From the NCBI GenBank assembly GCA_040767605.1, contig JAXGOI010000001.1, positions 1,612,001-1,676,000 of the forward strand: a DNA stretch of 64,000 nucleotides, read 5' to 3'. Within the stretch, counting starts at the first letter, position 1, and every line of letters starts with the position of its first letter. A program made the translations under genes and the position numbers. Below, one piece after another: positions 49,939-58,279 of this stretch. The notes beneath the pieces are model-generated. The model saw nothing but the letters and a program-made list of their open reading frames with translations. It was not told the origin of the DNA and ran no database searches. This DNA comes from JAXGOI01 sp040767605. GTDB lineage: Bacteria > Bacillota > Dehalobacteriia > UBA4068.

Positions 49939-51021
49939 ATGAAAAAAGGACCAGAACTGACATCCCCTTATATTAATGCTCTTGAGCCGTATTCCGCCCC
50001 TTCCCCCATTGAGGAAATAAAAGAAAAGTACGGTTTAAATAACCCCGCCCGCCTGGATTGCAATGAAAACCCCTGCGGCCCTTCCCCCATGGCTATTAAA
50101 GCCATGGCGAAAGCTATTGCGGAATGCAATTATTACCCGGAATCCTCCTGCCTGCGCCTGCGGGAGAAGCTTGCTAAATTATATGGAATTAAGCCGGATA
50201 TGATAACCATGGGCAATGGGGGGGATAATATCCTTACCTGCTTTGCGGAAACCTATGCCCTCCCTGGGGATGAAGTAATTATAGGGCACCCCTCATTTTC
50301 CAGCTATTACAGAGTTTTCCCTGCAACAGGCTCTAAGCTAGTTTTAGTGCCCTTAAAAGATTTTTGCTATGATTTAGATGCCATTTTAAAAAGCATTACA
50401 GCCAAAACAAAAATAATTGTAATTTGTAACCCTAATAACCCCACCTCTACCATGGTTAATAAAAAGCAAATGGATGATTTTATGGCTAAAGTTCCCCAAG
50501 ATATTATAGTTTTAATTGATGAAGCCTACGGCCCCTTTGCACCGGCGGGCTTCCCGGATAGCCTTGAATATATCAGGGATGAAAAAAATGTTTTAATTTT
50601 ACGCACCTTTTCTAAATTTTTTGGTTTAGCGGGGTTAAGAGCCGGTTATTTAACGGGGGCAGAGCATCTTATAAATACAATGAAGAAGTATCAGGAGGTT
50701 TTTTCTTTAAATTTTTTAGCCCAAATCGGGGCGGAGGCGGCCTTGGATGATGAAGAATTTGCCCGCCTTTCTCTAAAAACCGTAATTACGGGCAGAGATT
50801 ATTTAACTCAGGAATTAAAAGCCCTGGGTGTTAGGGTTTACCCCTCGGCGGCTAATTTTATTTTTGCGGATTTTCAGCGGGATGCAATAGATTTAAGCCA
50901 AAAACTAACGGAAAAAGGCTATTTAATCCGCCCCTTCCCCGCCACTTATTTAAGGATAACCATAGGGACTATGGAGCAAAATACAGGGCTGATTAGTGCC
51001 TTAAAGAAAATTTTAGCTTAA
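49939..51021 (+). CDS. hisC: Histidinol-phosphate aminotransferase-type enzyme
   Basis: A 360-residue class I/II PLP aminotransferase. Landmarks are LDCNENPCGPSPMAIKAM, MGNGGDNIL, CNPNNPTSTMV, LIDEAYGPFAP and the PLP lysine in RTFSKFFGLAGLRAGY. Closest to HisC, which converts imidazole acetol phosphate to histidinol phosphate; some members act on aromatic amino acids. No other his genes are here, so the substrate cannot be fixed from context. The start is ATG behind CCGGAGG. Confidence 0.85.
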   Translation: MKKGPELTSPYINALEPYSAPSPIEEIKEKYGLNNPARLDCNENPCGPSPMAIKAMAKAIAECNYYPESSCLRLREKLAKLYGIKPDMITMGNGGDNILTCFAETYALPGDEVIIGHPSFSSYYRVFPATGSKLVLVPLKDFCYDLDAILKSITAKTKIIVICNPNNPTSTMVNKKQMDDFMAKVPQDIIVLIDEAYGPFAPAGFPDSLEYIRDEKNVLILRTFSKFFGLAGLRAGYLTGAEHLINTMKKYQEVFSLNFLAQIGAEAALDDEEFARLSLKTVITGRDYLTQELKALGVRVYPSAANFIFADFQRDAIDLSQKLTEKGYLIRPFPATYLRITIGTMEQNTGLISALKKILA

Positions 51022-51048
51022 ATAATTAAAATAAATATTTTATTAAAT

Positions 51049-51077
51049 AAAAAGACAAGGCTTAGCCTTGTCTTTTT
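51049..51077. terminator. Bidirectional terminator between hisC and the GerMN gene
   Basis: The stem AAAAAGACAAGGC / GCCTTGTCTTTTT with loop TTA has T-runs on both strands. Confidence 0.93.
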
Positions 51078-51102
51078 GATACTAAGAATAAGGAGTTAAT
51101 TA

Positions 51103-51690
51103 TTAAAAGACATTATTGCCCCCGGTATAATTTTTTAAAATGGGGTCTCTGTAAACTACATTATTAAGGGTAAGGGGCTTATTATTTACAGTCATCCTTA
51201 CACCTCTAAAAGGTTTAAACTGGGTTACGGTAGAAAAAATCGAGTTCATTGTCATTTGAGGGTTTGTTCCCAGCTGCTCATAATCGCTAATAAAGCCGTC
51301 GTCAAAATCAATATGCAAAATATCGTCCGCCTCATGGCGCATAAAGTTTATTTTGCTGGTTTTATTAACGGTTGCCCGGTTATTTGTATCGCTTGGCCCT
51401 CCGATTAAAGAATCTAAGGCCTCTCTGGCTCGGGCAAGGTTATCATCCATTGTATCCCCATAGGTTTTTGTAAAGCTTCTGTCTTCCGTAATAAGGGCGC
51501 TTTGGGCCGGGTCTGCAAAATACAGACGGTAGGAATCCGCCACCCCGGCCCGGGAGCTGTCTAAATCGGCATTTCTTTCTCCGGATCTAAGTGAGGATCT
51601 TGCTCCGCAGGCTGTAAATAAAAGCATAAATATAATTGAGGCCAGAATAAGAAATAAAAGCTTTGTTTTAGTAAATATTTTAATGTTCAT
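51103..51690 (-). CDS. GerMN-domain lipoprotein
   Basis: A 195-residue protein with a lipoprotein signal (LLFLILASIIFMLLFTAC; lipidated Cys at about residue 27) and a C-terminal GerMN domain (LYFADPAQSALITEDRSF, ALDSLIGGPSD, ILHIDFDDGFISDYEQLG). The domain is found in the germination and sporulation protein GerM and in other envelope proteins. It is probably bound to the outer face of the membrane. The start is ATG behind AAGGAGAG on the minus strand. Confidence 0.85.
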   Translation of the reverse strand: MNIKIFTKTKLLFLILASIIFMLLFTACGARSSLRSGERNADLDSSRAGVADSYRLYFADPAQSALITEDRSFTKTYGDTMDDNLARAREALDSLIGGPSDTNNRATVNKTSKINFMRHEADDILHIDFDDGFISDYEQLGTNPQMTMNSIFSTVTQFKPFRGVRMTVNNKPLTLNNVVYRDPILKNYTGGNNVF

Positions 51691-51778
51691 AAAATCTCTC
51701 CTTATTTGTTTCTTAAGCTTATTTTGGCAAAATAAAGAGATTTTATGTTTAAAAGCATTGGCAATTATTGCAAAAGTT

Positions 51779-52237
51779 TTAAAATAAATTTGGAAAATCT
51801 AATTGACGCAGGGCCTCATAAAGGATAATCGCCACAGAATTTGATAAATTAAGTGAGCGTATATCCCTCCCCATGGGGATTCTTATACAGTTTTTAGCGT
51901 TTGTCTCTAAAACGCTTTTAGGGAGGCCGGCGGTTTCTTTGCCGAAAACAATAAAATCATCCGGCAAATAAGCTATTTTATGGTAAGAATTCTGAGCCTT
52001 GGTTGTGGCATAAAAAAAGCGCTGTTTAGGGTTTTTTTTCTGCAATTCCTCCAGGGAATCATAATAATGCAAATCTAGCTTATCCCAATAATCCAGGCCG
52101 GCTCTTTTTAAATGCTTATCATCAACAGAAAAGCCCAAAGGGCCGACTAAATGCAGGCTGGCTCCTGTAATGGCGCAGGTACGGGAAATATTACCGGTAT
52201 TTGCCGGTATTTCCGGCTCAACTAAAACTATATGCAT
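51779..52237 (-). CDS. trmL: tRNA (cytidine/uridine34-2'-O)-methyltransferase TrmL
   Basis: A 152-residue SPOUT methyltransferase. The sequence MHIVLVEPEIPANTGNISRT, IVFGKETAGLPKSVL and IPMGRDIRSLNLSNSVAIIL is diagnostic. It modifies the wobble base of tRNA-Leu isoacceptors. The start is ATG behind AGGAGG on the minus strand. It lies downstream of nothing obvious on its strand, so it probably has its own promoter in 52238-52400. Confidence 0.93.
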   Translation of the reverse strand: MHIVLVEPEIPANTGNISRTCAITGASLHLVGPLGFSVDDKHLKRAGLDYWDKLDLHYYDSLEELQKKNPKQRFFYATTKAQNSYHKIAYLPDDFIVFGKETAGLPKSVLETNAKNCIRIPMGRDIRSLNLSNSVAIILYEALRQLDFPNLF

Positions 52238-52509
52238 ATTTGCCTCCTGAAAAGCCTTAAAAAAACGGCTCCCAACAATTATAATATTTTAGAATTAAGC
52301 AATAAGTATAATCCAAAAAACTGGAGATAACAAAATAATAAAATAAAGAGTTTTTAAAAACCTCTTTAATTTTAAGCCTGAAAGCAAAAATTTTCAAGCC
52401 GTTTTGTTTTATGTGTTTTAAAAAGGCGTGCCCATTAAAGACCTAAAAGTAAATATTGTTTTTTAATCCGGTTTAAGCTTATTAAAAAGTTTTATGGCGG
52501 AGATGATTT
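52238..52509. other. AT-rich divergent intergenic region
   Basis: This stretch is part of the 386-base gap between trmL (minus) and the MerR gene (plus). Apart from the trmL ribosome binding site and the MerR-gene promoter listed separately, I see no gene, RNA or repeat in it. Confidence 0.5.
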
Positions 52510-52538
52510 TTGACAGTTTAGCTTAAATATATTACAAT
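52510..52538 (+). promoter_or_regulatory. Promoter of the MerR-family regulator gene
   Basis: TTGACA (52510-52515), a 17-base spacer and TACAAT (52533-52538), with normal spacing, 86 bases before the start codon. Confidence 0.7.
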
Positions 52539-52623
52539 ATTTTAACCATCGGCCCATCGCCAAAGCTAATTTATTAGAAAAACTAAAAGGATTTAATAAG
52601 CCCCTTAGAAAGGAGGCAATATT

Positions 52624-53514
52624 ATGGATGAGAAGGAAAAGATTTATACGATAGGAAGTATTGCCAAAATAACTAATTTGAGCAAAAAAATGCTGATGTA
52701 TTGTGAAGAAAAAGGAATTGTTATTCCATCTATGCGTGGCCAAAATAATAATTACCGCTACTATACCGAAAAACAGCTGGAAGAGCTGCTTTTAATTAAA
52801 GAGCTGAGAAGGGCCGGTTTCTCTTTTGAAAACCTCTCCCATATTATGAAAAATCGTGATTTAGCGCACCTCCGTAAAGAAATGGTAGCTAAAATGAAAC
52901 AGCAAAACGCCATGTTTTTAGACGCGATTAATAAATTGAGTGCCTATAATGAGATTTTACTGCGTGTTTTTAATGCCAGTATTGATTTAGAAGAGAAAGA
53001 AAACGGTAATTTAAGGCCGAATTTTGCCCCGGATGAGGATGCTCCGTTTTTCTTTCATAGCCAGGAGCAGTACATTATTAGTTATCCATATTATGGGCGC
53101 TTTAATAACCGGGCAATTTTTATGGAAAAGGTGGCCAAGCTTTATGAATTAATGGAGCGGGAAAATCTGATAGCCACCGGCCCCCTTATGATTATATTCC
53201 ACGGCAATTATTTACCGTCTTTTTCCTGGGAGGAGGGGGAGGTTGAGCTTTGCTTCCCCATAGAAAGGGATGATGGAGCCAGCCCCCATACAAGAATAAT
53301 GAAAAGCAATCTCTTTTTAGGAACTGTTTTTAGGGGTAGCTATAATCAATTCTCAGATATTTATAATAAATTAGAAAGGTGGGCCGCCGCGCATAAATTG
53401 CAATTGGCGGGTTCCTCTTTAGAGGAATACATAATAAGCCCAATGATGACAAGTAATCAGGATAATTATTATACAAAACTGTATTTACCGGTTGAGGGGA
53501 GTAACTTAAAGTAG
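52624..53514 (+). CDS. MerR-family transcriptional regulator
   Basis: A 296-residue regulator. The N-terminal winged helix reads YTIGSIAKITNLSKKMLMYC and NNNYRYYTEKQLEELLLIKE, followed by a dimerisation helix (about 75-115). The C-terminal about 160 residues resemble the GyrI-like small-molecule binding domain of BmrR-type regulators (EEGEVELCFPIERD). It probably senses an organic ligand. It lies directly upstream of a TRAP/catabolic operon on the same strand, whose promoter has the 19-bp spacer expected of MerR-activated genes. It is followed by a strong terminator. The start is ATG behind AAAGGAGG. Confidence 0.85.
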   Translation: MDEKEKIYTIGSIAKITNLSKKMLMYCEEKGIVIPSMRGQNNNYRYYTEKQLEELLLIKELRRAGFSFENLSHIMKNRDLAHLRKEMVAKMKQQNAMFLDAINKLSAYNEILLRVFNASIDLEEKENGNLRPNFAPDEDAPFFFHSQEQYIISYPYYGRFNNRAIFMEKVAKLYELMERENLIATGPLMIIFHGNYLPSFSWEEGEVELCFPIERDDGASPHTRIMKSNLFLGTVFRGSYNQFSDIYNKLERWAAAHKLQLAGSSLEEYIISPMMTSNQDNYYTKLYLPVEGSNLK

Positions 53515-53570
53515 TTAGCTGGGATAATTATATTGAGGGACAATGACCCAAGTTTGCAGAATATTTACCC

Positions 53571-53613
53571 ATAACTATGACAGATTATTTCATTTGTCAT
53601 AGTTATTTTTTTT
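53571..53613 (+). terminator. Terminator of the MerR-family gene
   Basis: The 12-bp stem ATAACTATGACA / TGTCATAGTTAT is followed by TTTTTTTT. Confidence 0.95.
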
Positions 53614-53711
53614 ATTAATTAGAATAGAACCCCTTAAAAATAAAAAAAAAGAATAATTTGATTTATTTAGCTTGTAGTTTTACTTTTTAGGCAAAAATAT
53701 TTTTATATGTA

Positions 53712-53742
53712 TTGACATTACCATAATGGGATACCTTATAAT
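53712..53742 (+). promoter_or_regulatory. MerR-type promoter of the TRAP/catabolic operon
   Basis: TTGACA (53712-53717) and TATAAT (53737-53742) are both perfect, but the spacer is 19 bases instead of 17. This is the under-twisted promoter geometry that MerR-family activators correct. A partial dyad (TACCAT / GGGATA) lies inside the spacer. It is 79 bases before dctQ and 198 bases after the regulator gene. Confidence 0.75.
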
Positions 53743-53820
53743 TTCAGTACAGCAAAGTAAAATAAGGGATAGGTGCTGTTATCTGTATTTATAATAAAAA
53801 TAGCAAAAGGAGGTCTTGGG

Positions 53821-54375
53821 GTGAAATTCCTATTAAAGCTAAACCATTATATAGGGAAAGCAGAAGCCTTTATTATTGCTATAAATATTCTTTTTATGGC
53901 AATTCTCTTGATTGCAAATATTATTTCCCGCTCAATTTTAAGCGAAAGTATTTCCTTTGCCGAAGAATTGGGCAAGTTTGGCTTAATTACGGTTACTTTT
54001 ATCAGCGTCAGCTATACTCTGCGCCATAATACCCAGGTAGAGATGACGGCTATTGTCAGCCGTTTGCCAAAACGGGCTATAAAACCCGTGAGAATTATTA
54101 CCCAAATATTAACCGGAATAATTCTTATTGTGGTGGCCTATGTTTGCATGCGCTATGTACAATCTGTTTACGCTCTTAATCGGGTTACTCCTGCTTTGCG
54201 TATGCCTATTTGGATTACCCTTTTAGGGCTGCCCCTGGGGATGTTTTTAGGTGGAGTTCAGTCTTTGTTTACGGCTATTTTAAATATAAGAGATAAAGAG
54301 CAGCTTTGGACAGGCTCAGAATCTATCCAGGGCCAGGCAAGCGGTTTATCTACCTATACATTGCCGGATAATTAA
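53821..54375 (+). CDS. dctQ: TRAP transporter small permease (DctQ family)
   Basis: A 184-residue membrane protein with four hydrophobic helices. It carries NIISRSILSESISFAEELGKF, a typical DctQ feature, in the first half, and YTLRHNTQVEMTAIVSRLP after helix 2. It pairs with DctM to import small organic anions using a sodium gradient. I use the GTG at 53821 behind AAAAGGAGGTC; a frame extension to 53773 lacks a site. First gene of the operon driven by the MerR-type promoter. Confidence 0.9.
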   Translation: MKFLLKLNHYIGKAEAFIIAINILFMAILLIANIISRSILSESISFAEELGKFGLITVTFISVSYTLRHNTQVEMTAIVSRLPKRAIKPVRIITQILTGIILIVVAYVCMRYVQSVYALNRVTPALRMPIWITLLGLPLGMFLGGVQSLFTAILNIRDKEQLWTGSESIQGQASGLSTYTLPDN

Positions 54376-54405
54376 ACAAGCCTAAGAAAGGAAAGGAGAA
54401 AAAGT

Positions 54406-55692
54406 ATGATTGCCCCAATGGTTACAATTATTATTGTTTGTTTATTTGCCTTCCTGTTTTTAGGTGCGCCCATGTTTTTAGGTATGATTGTCGCCCCGGC
54501 CCTAGTGCTGATTTTTTATACCGGTATACCCTTATCTTCCGTAATGCAGACTTTATCAACGGGGATATCTTCCTTTGTGCTGGTTGCGGTACCTATGTTT
54601 ATTTTTGCGGCGGAAATTATGTGTAAAGGTCAATGCGCCGACCGCTTAGTCAGATTAATGCGTTCCTTTTTCGGCCATTATCACGGCGGCCTGGCAATTA
54701 CCTCGGCTGCTACCTGTACATTTTTTGGGGCCATATCCGGGTCTGCCCAGGCGACCTTTGTAGCGGTGGGGCGCCCGATGGCTAAAGAAATGGTTACCCA
54801 TGGCTGGCGTACTCCTCATGCCCTGGGGATTTTAATGTCGGCGGCTAATATTGCGTGGTTAATTCCTCCCAGTGTATGTATGATTTTTTATTGTCTTGTT
54901 TCCTCCGTTTCCATTGCCGAGATGTTCCTCGCGGGTATAGGCCCCGGCTTAATTATGTTTCTGCTCTTTGCTATATATGAATATGTAGTTGCCAGAATAA
55001 AGAAGATTCCCATTATTTCTAAGGCTAATTGGAAGGAAAGGCTTATCGCTATTAAAGAGGCTTTAATCCCTCTGGGTTTCCCTGTTATTATTTTAGGCGG
55101 GATTTATTCCGGCATCTTCAGCCCCACGGAGGCCTCTGCGGTATCTGTTTTATATGCCATTATTGTAGAGCTGTTTATTTACCGTTCTATTACTCTGAAA
55201 GATATATATATGACAGCGCTAACCACCGGCGCGGTAACAGGCAGCGTATTTATTTTGATTGCCGCCGGGAATATGATTTCCTGGGTACTTTCCTTTGCCG
55301 GCATACCCCAAATAGTTATGACAAAACTAATGGCCTCTAATGCCTCGACAATCGGAGTTTTGTTTATAATCAGCGGGGCCTTTTTCATCGGCTGTATGTT
55401 TGTGGATTCTTTGCCGCTGATTATGATTTTAACCCCCATCTTCTTCCCGGTTACGGCGGCTATGGGAATTGACCCCATTCAGTTGGGAATCATTATTGTG
55501 ATTCTCTCCGCCATGGGCAGCATTACCCCTCCTTTCGGCGTCAACCTTTTTACGGCGATGGCTATTTTTAATCAACCCTATGAAAGAGTTGTCCAGGGGA
55601 TTACACCCTATATAGGTATTTTTGTCTTAATGGTTCTGCTATGTATTTTCATTCCTCAAGTAGCGCTCTCTTCCTGGTACTGGTTCTATTAG
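54406..55692 (+). CDS. dctM: TRAP transporter large permease (DctM family)
   Basis: A 428-residue protein with about 12 membrane segments. Signature blocks are AVPMFIFAAEIMCKGQCADR, TSAATCTFFGAISGSAQATF and MGSITPPFGVNLF. It is the transport subunit of the TRAP system. The start is ATG behind AAAGGAGAAA. It lies 30 bases after dctQ and 86 bases before dctP. Confidence 0.95.
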   Translation: MIAPMVTIIIVCLFAFLFLGAPMFLGMIVAPALVLIFYTGIPLSSVMQTLSTGISSFVLVAVPMFIFAAEIMCKGQCADRLVRLMRSFFGHYHGGLAITSAATCTFFGAISGSAQATFVAVGRPMAKEMVTHGWRTPHALGILMSAANIAWLIPPSVCMIFYCLVSSVSIAEMFLAGIGPGLIMFLLFAIYEYVVARIKKIPIISKANWKERLIAIKEALIPLGFPVIILGGIYSGIFSPTEASAVSVLYAIIVELFIYRSITLKDIYMTALTTGAVTGSVFILIAAGNMISWVLSFAGIPQIVMTKLMASNASTIGVLFIISGAFFIGCMFVDSLPLIMILTPIFFPVTAAMGIDPIQLGIIIVILSAMGSITPPFGVNLFTAMAIFNQPYERVVQGITPYIGIFVLMVLLCIFIPQVALSSWYWFY

Positions 55693-55778
55693 GCCAAAGG
55701 GCCGCGAATTTATTTTTCCGGCTTTTACAGTGCCGGTTTAAATAAAAATGCTCAAGAAAATATTAAGGGGGTTTCTGT

Positions 55779-56870
55779 ATGAAAGGCTTGATTAAAAAGA
55801 GTTCATTGCTAATATTAATGTTATTGATGGTTTTCACCCTTGCCGCTTGCGGCGGAGCAGATAATGGAGGTGCCGTTAATGGCGGTGATGCGGATACCGA
55901 GCAGCCCGGCGGAGAAGAAATCCAGAAGCTGAATTTAAAAATTGCCTTAGAAGAAGTAAAAGGTGACCCCGAAGCCGTATATGCGGAAAAGTTTAAAGAA
56001 ATTCTGGAGAAGCAATCCGATGGCGCCCTTACAGTTGAGGTTTTTTATCTCGGACAATTAGGTGACGGCACCGACCAGGTTGAATTATGTCAAAACGGCG
56101 CCATTGAAATGACCTTGGCCGCGGCTTGCGCCACCGGTTCTTTAGTTCCCGAATCCAATGTATTTGGCGTTCACTATTTATTCCCCGATTCAGGGATTGG
56201 CGATGTTCAGGCTTTCCTGGATAACAGCGAGGGCGTAGCCTTGGTAGAAGAGGCCTTTGCGGAAAATAATCTCCATACCCTCGGCTGGACTTCCGAAGGC
56301 TATAATTTATGGTGCATGAAGGATAAAATCACAACTCCCCAGCAAATGAAGGGATATAAAATGCGCACTATGCCGGCTCCTATTTACACTGCTTTTTATG
56401 ATGCCTATGGAGCTAACAGCACCACGGTTGCTTTTTCTGAAACATACAGCGCATTGCAGCTAAATATGGTTAACGGAATTTCCAATCCAATTGCGGTTAA
56501 TTACAGCACAAAATACCATGAGGTTACAAAATATTTAATTGATGCCGGCCAGGATTTATATATCTTCGGGACATTTATCAATAAGAAGATTTGGGACGGT
56601 TTAAATGACGCCACAAAGACTGTAATTGAAGATGCCGTTAAAGAGACAAACACTTATTATAATGCCAATTATTTAGAAACCTCCACCGAAGAGCTGACCA
56701 AGAAATTTATTGAAAGCGGTGTTGAACATGTTATATTAACACCGGAAGAAAGGCAGGCCTTTAAGGATATTGCCAAAGATAATTGGGACAGCGCCTACGG
56801 TGATCTTTACGGAGCGAGGGCTAAGCAGATATTGGAGCTTTTAAAGCAGGAAATTGAAGCGTTGCTTTAA
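55779..56870 (+). CDS. dctP: TRAP transporter substrate-binding lipoprotein (DctP family)
   Basis: A 363-residue lipoprotein. The signal peptide ends in FTLAACGG with lipidated Cys at about 24, followed by a Gly/Asp-rich linker. The DctP-type binding domain includes LNLKIALEEVKGDPEAVYAE, MKGYKMRTMPAPIYTAFYDA and AFSETYSALQLNMVNGISNP. The usual carboxylate-binding Arg appears in KMRTMPAP, suggesting an organic acid ligand. The start is ATG behind AAGGGGG. A stable hairpin follows the gene and probably sets its mRNA level above that of the enzymes downstream. Confidence 0.93.
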   Translation: MKGLIKKSSLLILMLLMVFTLAACGGADNGGAVNGGDADTEQPGGEEIQKLNLKIALEEVKGDPEAVYAEKFKEILEKQSDGALTVEVFYLGQLGDGTDQVELCQNGAIEMTLAAACATGSLVPESNVFGVHYLFPDSGIGDVQAFLDNSEGVALVEEAFAENNLHTLGWTSEGYNLWCMKDKITTPQQMKGYKMRTMPAPIYTAFYDAYGANSTTVAFSETYSALQLNMVNGISNPIAVNYSTKYHEVTKYLIDAGQDLYIFGTFINKKIWDGLNDATKTVIEDAVKETNTYYNANYLETSTEELTKKFIESGVEHVILTPEERQAFKDIAKDNWDSAYGDLYGARAKQILELLKQEIEALL

Positions 56871-56912
56871 AGAGTTTATTTAAGGTTAATAGAGGGGATT
56901 TATTCCAGAGCT

Positions 56913-56974
56913 CCTCTTATCAGGCATAAAACAGCAAAATTAGAAAATATTTTATTTTCTAGCCTGATAAGAGG
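56913..56974 (+). promoter_or_regulatory. Intercistronic stem-loop after dctP
   Basis: A perfect 13-bp stem CCTCTTATCAGGC (56913-56925) / GCCTGATAAGAGG (56962-56974) encloses an inner hairpin TAGAAAAT / ATTTTCTA. No T-run follows. It is more like an RNA stability or processing element than a terminator. Confidence 0.75.
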
Positions 56975-57004
56975 GCAAATATAAAACTTATGGAGATGAC
57001 ATAT

Positions 57005-57967
57005 ATGCAGAAGAAAAAACATTATGCACCTATCAGCCGTATGGAGCAGCCGCGCTATGTTGGAGTTAATACCTTTATGAAATTACCCCTTGTGCAAACT
57101 ACGGAGGATATTGATTATGCTATTGTAGGTATTCCTGATGATACCGGCGATAATATGCGCCCCGGCGCACGTTTCGGGCCTCAGGGTATACGTGAGCAAT
57201 CGGCTTTTTTAAGGCCCTATCATATGTCCTTGGGAGTTAATGTAGTGGAATTATTATCCGGCGTTGATTACGGAGATGTAAACTGTATACCCGGGCAAAT
57301 CGAACGCAATATGAAAAATACGGAAGAGCTTTTCCTCCCGCTGGCCGAAGCCGGAGTTGTTACTATTGGCCTAGGCGGAGACCATTCCATTACCCTGCCG
57401 GAATTAAGGGCTATGGCTAAAGTAAACGGGCCCCTGGGGGTAGTCCATTTCGATTCCCATATTGATACCTGGGAGGATTTTTTCGGACATCCTTATAATA
57501 ATGGCACTACTTTAAGGAGAGCTCATGAAGAGGGTATTATTGATACCAGCCGCTGTATCAGCGTAGGGATTAAAGGTACGCAGTATTTCCATGACGATAC
57601 CGTCCTTTCAAAAGAGCTTGGTATAGAAGTAATTACTATGGATGAATTTGAAGAAATCGGTATTAATGAAACAATTCGCCGCATTCGTCAAAGGGTGGGG
57701 GACGGCAAAACATTCCTGACCTTCGATATAGACTGTGTCGATCCCGCTTATGCTCCGGGGGGCGGGGTTTATGAAGTAAACGGTTTTACCTCCCGCGAAG
57801 TTTTTAAATTCCTAAATAATATGACGGATATAGATTTTGTAGGTTTTGATATTGCCGAGGTATCGCCAGTTTATGATACCTCCGGGATTACCTGCTTTAT
57901 GGCCGCTTCCATGGCCCATACTTTTTTAGCTTTACTGGCCTTAAAAAAGCAAAAAGAAAAAAAGTAA
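57005..57967 (+). CDS. Arginase/agmatinase family ureohydrolase
   Basis: A 320-residue ureohydrolase, a family that uses two manganese ions to split guanidino compounds to an amine and urea. Metal ligands are in GLGGDHSIT, VVHFDSHIDTW and FDIDCVDPAYAPG. The following loop reads GGGVYEVNG where agmatinases and guanidinobutyrases usually have GTGTPEVGG, so the substrate probably differs. I choose the ATG at 57005, because GGAG lies 9 bases upstream; the ATG at 56990 contains that site. It is in an operon with a TRAP importer, an aminotransferase, a cupin and a hydantoinase-like protein. Confidence 0.85.
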   Translation: MQKKKHYAPISRMEQPRYVGVNTFMKLPLVQTTEDIDYAIVGIPDDTGDNMRPGARFGPQGIREQSAFLRPYHMSLGVNVVELLSGVDYGDVNCIPGQIERNMKNTEELFLPLAEAGVVTIGLGGDHSITLPELRAMAKVNGPLGVVHFDSHIDTWEDFFGHPYNNGTTLRRAHEEGIIDTSRCISVGIKGTQYFHDDTVLSKELGIEVITMDEFEEIGINETIRRIRQRVGDGKTFLTFDIDCVDPAYAPGGGVYEVNGFTSREVFKFLNNMTDIDFVGFDIAEVSPVYDTSGITCFMAASMAHTFLALLALKKQKEKK

Positions 57968-57988
57968 GTAAAATCTATTGAGAGAAAC

Positions 57989-58040
57989 TTAATAAAGAAA
58001 GTTAATAGAGAAGGTTAATTAAGCAAGTTAATAAAAGGGC
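57989..58040. repeat. 13-bp tandem array after the ureohydrolase gene
   Basis: Four consecutive 13-bp units: TTAATAAAGAAAG, TTAATAGAGAAGG, TTAATTAAGCAAG and TTAATAAAAGGGC. The preceding 13 bases may be a fifth, diverged copy. It lies in the 312-base gap before the aminotransferase gene. Confidence 0.9.
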
Positions 58041-58117
58041 TTAAATTCCACCTAAAGATTTTCTGAAGAGCAAAGGGCTTTGACAGGCTTTAGCAGAAAG
58101 ATAAGCTAAAATATTTA

Positions 58118-58140
58118 CCGGGGGCATACCTCGCCCCCGG
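58118..58140 (+). other. GC-rich hairpin between the ureohydrolase and aminotransferase genes
   Basis: CCGGGGGC / GCCCCCGG with a 7-base loop, in otherwise AT-rich sequence, followed by CCCCTTTGCC. No clean T-run follows, so it may attenuate or stabilise the transcript rather than end it. The remainder of the gap holds the 13-bp array and no other feature I can support. Confidence 0.6.
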
Positions 58141-58279
58141 CCCCTTTGCCTTAAGTTTTTAAGCCGAAAATAGTTTTATTCCCGGGTTGCCTTGTGCATT
58201 AGTTTTGCCCCATATAAAATAACTTTTAAAAGCAGTGTGTTTTATAAGGGCAATATAATTTTATCTGGAGATGAAGAGT

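Noticed and set aside
4531..58040. CRISPR array interpretation of the short tandem repeats
   Set aside because: Units are 12-13 bp and directly adjacent with no spacers, and no cas genes are present.
58080..58112. Second MerR-type promoter before the aminotransferase gene
   Set aside because: TTGACA is present but the nearest TAAAAT is 21 bases away and the -10 match at standard spacing is poor. Not convincing enough.
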